NCBI GenBank assembly: GCA_002369525.1
Contig: DFFN01000172.1
Coordinates: 1 to 19,567, forward strand
Source: Lachnoclostridium sp. UBA3775
GTDB taxonomy: Bacteria; Bacillota; Clostridia; Lachnospirales; Lachnospiraceae
Reading direction: 5' to 3'
DNA length: 19,567 bases
The number at the start of each line of letters is the position of its first letter. Within the stretch, counting starts at the first letter, position 1. Positions 14,439 through 19,567 of this stretch are shown one piece after another. The position numbers and the translations under genes are program-made. Below the pieces are notes generated by a model. It had not been told where the DNA came from and made no database searches. It saw nothing but the letters and a program-made list of their open reading frames with translations.

Positions 14439-15854
14439 TCAGTCAAAAGTAAGCGAAAAATAATGAAATCCACTTCCGTCACCGGCATGTACAAAAGCAT
14501 AATAATACCTTTCATCATTTTTATTATACAGGGAGAATTTCCATTCCGGCGTAGTTTTGATTTTTACCTTTTCAAAGCCTTCTCTTCCAAGCTCATAACT
14601 CCTGTCTTCCGAAAAATATACCAATTGGACGTCTTTAAGTTCAAATTCAACCTCCTGGGTAAGGTTTTCCGAAACCGTCTGAAGTGCCTTTTCAGGGCTG
14701 ATCACTTCTTCGAATACCTCCTGCTCCTCGGCCTTCATCACTCTCGGATAGTTATAAAGAACATCCGCCTCGTCACTCTTTACCATATAACCAAAACAAT
14801 AAACAGGATACCCTGCACTTCCAAAATACGAACAGTTGAAAGGAAGGTAATCCCTTTGAATTCCTTTATATTTCAGCGTACACAGGAACTTTAAAACAAC
14901 AATATCATCTTTAAGTTTATATGAGGACACCGCACAGGCAACAATTTCCGTATCCTTGTTTATCTTATCGGAAAAATCATAGGAATTAACATCCTTCTCA
15001 AATGCTTCTACGGCCTCTTTAACCGTAACTTCTTTATCCAGAAGTTTTACCTTTTCCTCACTTGAAATATCATAATCACCTATTTTTTCAAGTTTGCTGT
15101 CAGGAAAAATAGTTTCAAGAAAAGGAACTTCTAATCCGTTTTTGGTAAAATACTCCTCAACCCACAAACCTTTTTGCATTATAAAAATCCCGTTTCCTAC
15201 AGGGCTCTGAGACTCAAAGAATATTTTTCTTTCTCCGTTAACAGTTTCAACTTCTTCTTCGGTATAAATTAAAAACTTTACATCCTCTTCGCCCGAAACA
15301 ATGCTGTCTTTATAATCAGCAACTGACGGTATTTTATATTGAATTTCAGGATGTTCCTCGATATATTCTTTACGTAACTGTTTAGAATACTCAATTGCCT
15401 GTGAGCTGTCAATCACCCCTTCTGAAACCATTTCGGTAACCTTTTGATTTATTTCTTTTTCAATCGGTTCCATTTTGTTATTAAATTCCGTCTGCAATTC
15501 ACGAAAACGTGCCCCATTAAATACCATTGCTTTTTCGTTTATGGTATGCTCCGGAAAAATATTACTTAATGCTCCCGAAAAATCATTATAAAAATCATTT
15601 GAATTCAGGAAAGGATAGTAGCTCCAGGTGTAATTATATACTTTTTCAGCATCTGTATCAAGTTTTACTTCCAAAAGATCACACTTGATGTTTTTATAAT
15701 TGATGTTTTCTATTTTATCTATCTTTTTTATATCAGATACCGATAAAGTTTCACTACCTGTATTTTCACTGTCGATCTCATTGTCATTTTTTTTACTGCA
15801 GGAACTAACAGCCAATATTGACAATATCAATAAAAAACAAAGAAGCTTTTTCAT
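14439..15854 (-). CDS. Large lipoprotein of unknown function
   Basis: The 471-residue product starts with a classic lipoprotein signal: basic MKK, a hydrophobic stretch and the lipobox VSSC with the modified Cys at position 19. The Ser/Asn/Asp/Glu-rich spacer after it is typical of surface lipoproteins. The rest is acidic, with no recognised domain. Its coding sequence looks more AT-rich than the neighbouring genes. It is the first gene of the operon and probably anchors to the outer face of the membrane beside the two membrane proteins encoded next. The ribosome binding site is a run of seven G about four bases before the ATG, instead of a normal AGGAGG. Function is unknown. Confidence 0.85.
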   Translation of the reverse strand: MKKLLCFLLILSILAVSSCSKKNDNEIDSENTGSETLSVSDIKKIDKIENINYKNIKCDLLEVKLDTDAEKVYNYTWSYYPFLNSNDFYNDFSGALSNIFPEHTINEKAMVFNGARFRELQTEFNNKMEPIEKEINQKVTEMVSEGVIDSSQAIEYSKQLRKEYIEEHPEIQYKIPSVADYKDSIVSGEEDVKFLIYTEEEVETVNGERKIFFESQSPVGNGIFIMQKGLWVEEYFTKNGLEVPFLETIFPDSKLEKIGDYDISSEEKVKLLDKEVTVKEAVEAFEKDVNSYDFSDKINKDTEIVACAVSSYKLKDDIVVLKFLCTLKYKGIQRDYLPFNCSYFGSAGYPVYCFGYMVKSDEADVLYNYPRVMKAEEQEVFEEVISPEKALQTVSENLTQEVEFELKDVQLVYFSEDRSYELGREGFEKVKIKTTPEWKFSLYNKNDERYYYAFVHAGDGSGFHYFSLTFD

Positions 15855-15906
15855 TTTGCCCCCCCATTCTTATTTTTTTACAAACGCATGCCTTCAATAC
15901 GGTTTA

Positions 15907-15935
15907 ATTCTAACAGAATATACTTTAATCGTCAA
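15907..15935 (-). promoter_or_regulatory. Promoter of the lipoprotein-tatD-rsmA operon
   Basis: On the minus strand TTGACG (15935-15930) and TAGAAT (15912-15907) are 17 bases apart, with TG one base before the -10 box. The expected start is near 15900, leaving a leader of about 45 nt. The -35 box falls in a 6-bp inverted repeat (AATCGT/ACGATT, near 15928-15947) that could be an operator. No terminator separates it from the TSCPD gene upstream, so read-through is possible. Confidence 0.72.
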
Positions 15936-15944
15936 CTATAACGA

Positions 15945-16193
15945 TTATGCATTCTCCTTCAGTGCCTTTGCAAGCTGGTCGGGACATGAGGTCGGCTTAA
16001 AACCGCAGGTTATTCCCTCAAGTCTCTTTATTACTTCATCAACGGGCATTCCTTCAACAAGGCTCGCAACACCTTTGGTATTTCCGTTGCAGCCGCCCAT
16101 AAATTTTACATTCTTTACATATTTGACACCGTCACGCTCTTCGATATCGAAATCGATAGCCTGTGAACAGGTTCCGTGGGTCTTATAGGTCAT
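15945..16193 (-). CDS. TSCPD-domain protein (TIGR03905-like)
   Basis: This 82-residue protein consists of one TSCPD domain, named after the conserved motif seen here as PTSCPDQL (67-74). Four cysteines (9, 35, 63, 70), two in the contexts MGGCNGN and ITCGF, could bind a metal or form a redox site. The domain is also found at the C-terminus of vitamin B12-dependent ribonucleotide reductases, but this is a free-standing version with no known reaction. An AAGGAGG eight bases upstream, overlapping the mtnN stop codon, supports the start. It lies 12 nt after mtnN, so the two are certainly in one transcript. Confidence 0.92.
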   Translation of the reverse strand: MTYKTHGTCSQAIDFDIEERDGVKYVKNVKFMGGCNGNTKGVASLVEGMPVDEVIKRLEGITCGFKPTSCPDQLAKALKENA

Positions 16194-16205
16194 GCTTCTT
16201 CCTCC

Positions 16206-16907
16206 TTATAATCTCTCAGCCATTTTCTTAAGCAGTCTCACATTATGTACTATCGCCTGCTTTTCAAACTGTGAGTAGTCCATATTTGCGGAGCCGTCCG
16301 CCTTATCCGAAATTGCACGGAGTACAAGGAAAGGAATATTGTTCAGGTATGCAACCTGAGCCATTGCGGCTCCTTCCATTTCTGTACACTTTCCGTCGAA
16401 CCGGCTTACCAGATGATCCTTGCGAGCCTTGTCTGCAACAAACACATCTCCTGAAAGCACACGTCCGTGCCATATGCCGATTTCGGGATTGACCTCACTG
16501 CATACCTCTTCTGCAAGCTCTGCCATCTTTTCATCCGCAACAAAAACGGAGCAGTCCATCTGCGGGATGACTCCAAGGGGATAACCGAATGCGACCGCAT
16601 CCATGTCATGCTGCAGGCAATCCGTGGAAATTACGATGTCGCCGATGTTTATCTGTGCATCAAGGGATCCGGCAACGCCTGTATTTATCAGAAAATCCAC
16701 AGCATACTTATCAACAAGCATCTGGGTGCAGGCTGCCATGTTTACCTTGCCGATACCTGAACGGACAATGACACAGTCCTTGCCTGAAAGCTTTCCGGCA
16801 TAGACTTTCCAGCGGCCGACATCTTCTATTTTTTTATCTTCCATCAGTGCAAAAAGCTCACGTACTTCGTCTTCCATGGCACCGATGATACCAATCTTTT
16901 TATACAT
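16206..16907 (-). CDS. mtnN: 5'-methylthioadenosine/S-adenosylhomocysteine nucleosidase
   Basis: MtnN (Pfs) cleaves adenine from methylthioadenosine and S-adenosylhomocysteine in the cytoplasm, recycling products of SAM-dependent reactions and yielding the AI-2 precursor S-ribosylhomocysteine. The 233-residue product has normal length, with E12 in GIIGAMEDEV, the substrate loop TEMEGAAMAQVA (E178) and the general acid D201 in RAISDKAD, which match the catalytic residues known for the family. A GAGGTG site lies before the ATG at 16907. The gene follows galE after 225 bases that hold an 84-bp repeat and is followed closely by the TSCPD gene. Confidence 0.96.
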   Translation of the reverse strand: MYKKIGIIGAMEDEVRELFALMEDKKIEDVGRWKVYAGKLSGKDCVIVRSGIGKVNMAACTQMLVDKYAVDFLINTGVAGSLDAQINIGDIVISTDCLQHDMDAVAFGYPLGVIPQMDCSVFVADEKMAELAEEVCSEVNPEIGIWHGRVLSGDVFVADKARKDHLVSRFDGKCTEMEGAAMAQVAYLNNIPFLVLRAISDKADGSANMDYSQFEKQAIVHNVRLLKKMAERL

Positions 16908-17024
16908 TTAGGACACCTCATCCGCCTCACTGCGTTCGGCACCTTCTCCCTCGCCGGGTGGCATCGAACGGCTCTTCGCCAGAGGGGCATCGTAACGCTC
17001 CGCATTACGATAAATCTTCGCCAT
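16908..17024 (-). CDS. Possible 38-residue ORF within the repeat
   Basis: An ATG at 17024-17022 opens a 38-codon frame (MAKIYRNAERYDAPLAK and onward, ending ERSEADEVS) that stops at TAA 16910-16908, immediately before the mtnN ATG. The reading frame comes from the repeat unit rather than from a known family, and no ribosome binding site is evident. It may be only a by-product of the repeat, although ending right at the mtnN start could allow coupled translation. Confidence 0.2.
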   Translation of the reverse strand: MAKIYRNAERYDAPLAKSRSMPPGEGEGAERSEADEVS

Positions 17025-17117
17025 TCGATCATCCTCGCCGGGTGGCATCGAACGGCTCTTCGCCAGAGTGGCATCGTAACGCTCCGCATTACGATAATCT
17101 TCGCCATTCGATCATCC
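16951..17117. repeat. Two tandem copies of an 84-bp repeat
   Basis: Unit 1 (16951-17034, 84 bp) and unit 2 (17035-17117, 83 bp) differ by one substitution and one single-A deletion. Each contains the dyad ATCGTAA/TTACGAT, giving a small hairpin. On the minus strand a frame through the units reads a 28-residue repeat containing AERYDA and LAKSRSMPPGE, since 84 is a multiple of three; the A deletion breaks that frame in unit 2. It fills most of the galE-mtnN gap and looks like a REP-type dispersed element. Mobility is inferred. Confidence 0.85.
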
Positions 17118-17132
17118 TCTAGGAGAAGGCTT

Positions 17133-18149
17133 TCAGCCATCATACCCATTAGGATTCTGCGACTGCCATCTCCATGTATCGCGGCACATGTCCTCAAGGT
17201 CCTTTTCCGCGGTCCAGCCGAGCACTTCGCGTGCCTTTTTGGGATCCGCATAGCACTCAGCGACATCTCCGGGACGGCGTGGTGCGATTTCGTAAGGAAT
17301 CTTTATGCCGTTGGCTTTTTCGAATGCCTGTACCATATCAAGCACCGAATAGCCTGTTCCGGTTCCGAGGTTGAAGATTTCGGTTCCGGTATGGTTGTCG
17401 GCATATGCAAGCGCCGCAACATGTCCCTTTGCAAGATCGACTACATGGATGTAATCTCTTACTCCGGTTCCGTCATGTGTCGGATAATCATTTCCGAATA
17501 CATTGAGGTGATCGCGCTTTCCGACTGCAACCTGAGCTATATAAGGGAAAAGATTGTTGGGAATTCCCTGGGGATCTTCACCTATCCTTCCCGACTCATG
17601 CGCTCCTACGGGATTGAAATAGCGGAGAAGAACAACACTCAGATCCTTATCCGCAGTTGCGGCATCGGTAAGTATCTGCTCCATCATCCACTTTGTCCAG
17701 CCGTAGGGATTGGTGCAAAAGCCTTTTTTTGTATTTTCTGTCAGGGGAACGTATTCGGGGTCCCCGTAAACCGTTGCCGAAGATGAGAAAATGAATTTGT
17801 TTACACCGTAAACCTTCATTACTTCAAGAAGACTGAGGGTGGTATCAATGTTGTTCCGGTAATATTTTACAGGCTTTGCAACGGACTCGCCTACTGCCTT
17901 AAGACCTGCAAAGTGGATTACAGCATCGATCTCCTGCTCGGAAAAAACCTTTGAAAGCGCCTCATTGTCAGCGACATTGATCTCATAGGCTTTAACCTCT
18001 TTTCCCGTGATCTCCTCTATTCTGTTGATTACCTCCGGCTTTGAATTGTCATAATTATCGCATATAACTACATCGTAACCGGCATTTAAAAGTTCGACTG
18101 CGGTGTGTGAGCCGATATATCCGGCACCGCCTGCAAGTAGTATTGCCAT
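17133..18149 (-). CDS. galE: UDP-glucose 4-epimerase
   Basis: GalE interconverts UDP-galactose and UDP-glucose using tightly bound NAD, linking the Leloir pathway to cell-surface polysaccharide synthesis. The 338-residue product has the short-chain dehydrogenase NAD motif GGAGYIG (7-13), the active-site Ser124/Thr126 in FSSSATVYG, the catalytic Y149-x3-K153 pair in YGWTK, and the family C-terminal region RPGDVAECYADPKKA. An AAGGAG lies before the ATG at 18149. It starts 33 nt after atpC with no terminator between, so it can be read from the ATP synthase operon. galK lies elsewhere in the window. Confidence 0.96.
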   Translation of the reverse strand: MAILLAGGAGYIGSHTAVELLNAGYDVVICDNYDNSKPEVINRIEEITGKEVKAYEINVADNEALSKVFSEQEIDAVIHFAGLKAVGESVAKPVKYYRNNIDTTLSLLEVMKVYGVNKFIFSSSATVYGDPEYVPLTENTKKGFCTNPYGWTKWMMEQILTDAATADKDLSVVLLRYFNPVGAHESGRIGEDPQGIPNNLFPYIAQVAVGKRDHLNVFGNDYPTHDGTGVRDYIHVVDLAKGHVAALAYADNHTGTEIFNLGTGTGYSVLDMVQAFEKANGIKIPYEIAPRRPGDVAECYADPKKAREVLGWTAEKDLEDMCRDTWRWQSQNPNGYDG

Positions 18150-18182
18150 TGTATTTCTCCTTCGACAAAAACAATTACATAT

Positions 18183-18587
18183 TTATCTCTTCTGTGCGAC
18201 ATTAAGTCTGATAAGCGAACGCTTGAGAGCTGCCTCGGCGCGCTGCATGTTTACATTGCCGCCTTCGCCGCCCGTAAGTCTTCTCTCTGCCCTGATCCTT
18301 GCCTCCTTGGCCCTGTTGATATCGATTTCCTCGGGCCACTCGCAGGCTTCGGAAAGGATGGTAACCTCGTCGGGTGCTATCTCGATGAAACCGTCCAAAA
18401 GCGCGGCTTCACGTACCTTTCCGTCCTGGTGGATCTTAAGTACGCCGGGGGCCACGATGGCGGTCAGGAAAATGTGACCGGCATAAACGCCTATGTCGCC
18501 CTCGGTAGTCGTAAGCTCAACCATCTCCGCATCCTCCTCAAGGAAAACACGGGTAGGGGAATAGATTTTCAATTTGAAATTCTGCAT
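18183..18587 (-). CDS. atpC: F1 ATP synthase epsilon subunit
   Basis: The epsilon subunit is part of the central stalk of the F1Fo ATP synthase and can inhibit ATP hydrolysis. The 134-residue product has the N-terminal beta-sandwich domain (FKLKIYSPTRVFLEEDAEMV, and the GDIGVYAGH loop near 31-39) and a C-terminal helical part rich in Arg, Ala and Glu (about 85-134). AGAGG upstream supports the ATG at 18587. It follows atpD by eight bases, the standard order of the atp operon. Confidence 0.95.
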   Translation of the reverse strand: MQNFKLKIYSPTRVFLEEDAEMVELTTTEGDIGVYAGHIFLTAIVAPGVLKIHQDGKVREAALLDGFIEIAPDEVTILSEACEWPEEIDINRAKEARIRAERRLTGGEGGNVNMQRAEAALKRSLIRLNVAQKR

Positions 18588-18595
18588 CGATACCT

Positions 18596-19567
18596 CTATT
18601 CGTAAATACGGCTCTTGCCCTTGCTGTCTTCAAATCTTGCGATTACATCCTCTATGCCGCCGGCATTAAGGAACATGCTCTCGGGAATCTCGTCATGCTT
18701 TCCTTCAAGTATTTCCTTGAAGCCCTGGATGGTTTCTGAAACAGGAACATATTTTCCGGGAAGACCGGTGAACTGTTCTGCAACGTTGAAGGGCTGTGAA
18801 AGGAAACGCTGAACCTTTCTTGCACGTGCAACGAGTATCTTTTCCTCTTCGGAAAGCTCGTCCATACCTAGAATTGCAATGATATCCTGAAGTTCTTTAT
18901 AGCGCTGGAGTATCTCTTGAACTCCTCTGGCAACCTTGTAATGCTCCTCGCCTACCACTCTCGGATCGAGTATTCTCGAGGTGGATTCAAGAGGATCTAC
19001 CGCGGGATAGATTCCAAGCTCGACTATCGAACGCGAAAGAACCGTTGTTGCGTCAAGGTGGGCAAAGGTTGTTGCGGGCGCGGGGTCGGTAAGGTCATCC
19101 GCAGGCACATATACTGCCTGAACGGAAGTGATCGAACCGTTCTTTGTCGAAGTGATTCTCTCCTGCAAAGCACCCATTTCTGTCTGCAGCGTGGGCTGGT
19201 AACCTACTGCAGAAGGCATACGGCCGAGAAGCGCGGACACTTCGGAACCTGCCTGGGTGAAACGGAAAATGTTATCGATGAAGAGAAGCACGTCCTTGCC
19301 GCCTTTGTCACGGAAGTACTCTGCCATCGTAAGTCCCGCAAGACCCACTCTCATTCTTGCCCCCGGCGGCTCGTTCATCTGACCGAACACCATGGTGGTC
19401 TTATCGATAACTCCGGATTCTATCATTTCATAGTAAAGATCGTTACCTTCACGGGTTCTCTCGCCTACGCCGGTAAATACGGAGTAGCCGCCGTGCTCGG
19501 TAGCGATGTTTGTGATCAGCTCCTGGATAAGCACCGTCTTGCCTACGCCGGCACCGCCGAACAGACC
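18596..19567 (-). CDS. atpD: F1 ATP synthase beta subunit, 5' end beyond the right edge
   Basis: The catalytic beta subunit of F1 binds and converts nucleotide at the alpha/beta interface. The window holds 323 codons plus stop, roughly the last 70 percent of the usual 460-470 residues; the true start lies beyond the edge. The open frame enters at the edge with the Walker A loop GGAGVGKT, followed by GERTREGNDLY, the Walker B strand VLLFIDNIFRF, and the conserved GYQPTL, VPADDLTDPAP and DELSEEEK segments. A GTG at 19534 is an internal codon and not the start. Confidence 0.98.
   Translation of the reverse strand, partial: GLFGGAGVGKTVLIQELITNIATEHGGYSVFTGVGERTREGNDLYYEMIESGVIDKTTMVFGQMNEPPGARMRVGLAGLTMAEYFRDKGGKDVLLFIDNIFRFTQAGSEVSALLGRMPSAVGYQPTLQTEMGALQERITSTKNGSITSVQAVYVPADDLTDPAPATTFAHLDATTVLSRSIVELGIYPAVDPLESTSRILDPRVVGEEHYKVARGVQEILQRYKELQDIIAILGMDELSEEEKILVARARKVQRFLSQPFNVAEQFTGLPGKYVPVSETIQGFKEILEGKHDEIPESMFLNAGGIEDVIARFEDSKGKSRIYE

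Noticed and set aside
16951..17117. Short CRISPR array
   Set aside because: The two repeat units abut with no spacer, and the unit is 84 bp, far longer than CRISPR repeats; no cas gene is present.
16844..17266. 140-codon minus-strand reading frame across the repeat
   Set aside because: It overlaps both the galE 3' end and the mtnN 5' end in a different frame, and its arginine-rich sequence derives from the repeat.
18596..19534. atpD starting at GTG 19534
   Set aside because: The open frame continues to the window edge and encodes the Walker A loop, so the GTG is an internal valine codon of a truncated gene.

Overview
The window reads as a chromosomal segment of a low-to-mid GC Firmicute, most likely a Lachnospiraceae (Butyrivibrio/Roseburia-like). 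Support comes from strong AGGAGG-type ribosome binding sites, TTG and GTG starts, sigma-A promoters (TTGACA/TATAAT type), short operon gaps, a stand-alone TSCPD protein and the protein families present. The family placement is inference. No rRNA, tRNA, CRISPR array, transposase or phage gene is visible.

Layout. (1) 1-970: the 5' part of an unknown membrane-protein gene leaves the left edge on the minus strand. Upstream of it lies a long structured stretch: a good minus-strand promoter, an intrinsic terminator about 95 nt after it, four hairpins and a G-quadruplex motif just before the start codon. This is the least explained part of the window. (2) 975-3481, plus strand: a ParB-like/BMP-domain fusion without a signal peptide, followed 17 nt later by a calcineurin-type phosphoesterase. 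They end at a bidirectional terminator shared with the next minus-strand gene. (3) 3499-7421, minus strand: galK, then a 913-residue HTH-PAS-GGDEF-EAL protein whose GGDEF site and one EAL metal residue are degenerate. (4) 7621-8112, plus strand: tadA, divergent from galK, with both promoters flanking an A-rich spacer. (5) 8137-15854, minus strand: an apparent eight-gene operon from one clear promoter: lipoprotein, two multi-pass ABC-2-like membrane proteins, tatD, rsmA, a GNAT acetyltransferase, a small membrane protein and an AI-2E-family transporter. (6) 15945-19567, minus strand: the 3' end of the ATP synthase operon (atpD partial, atpC), followed by galE, mtnN and a TSCPD protein. A two-copy 84-bp repeat lies between galE and mtnN.

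Functional themes: Leloir galactose metabolism is represented by galK and galE in separate transcription units. Translation and RNA maintenance is represented by tadA and rsmA, with tatD as a metal-dependent nuclease. galK is physically linked to a nucleotide-second-messenger-type regulator. Membrane proteins of unknown role sit at the head of the tatD-rsmA operon and at the left edge. Most genes are ordinary core genes. The unusual material is the 330-670 leader, the BMP fusion pair, the degenerate GGDEF-EAL regulator and the 84-bp repeat.
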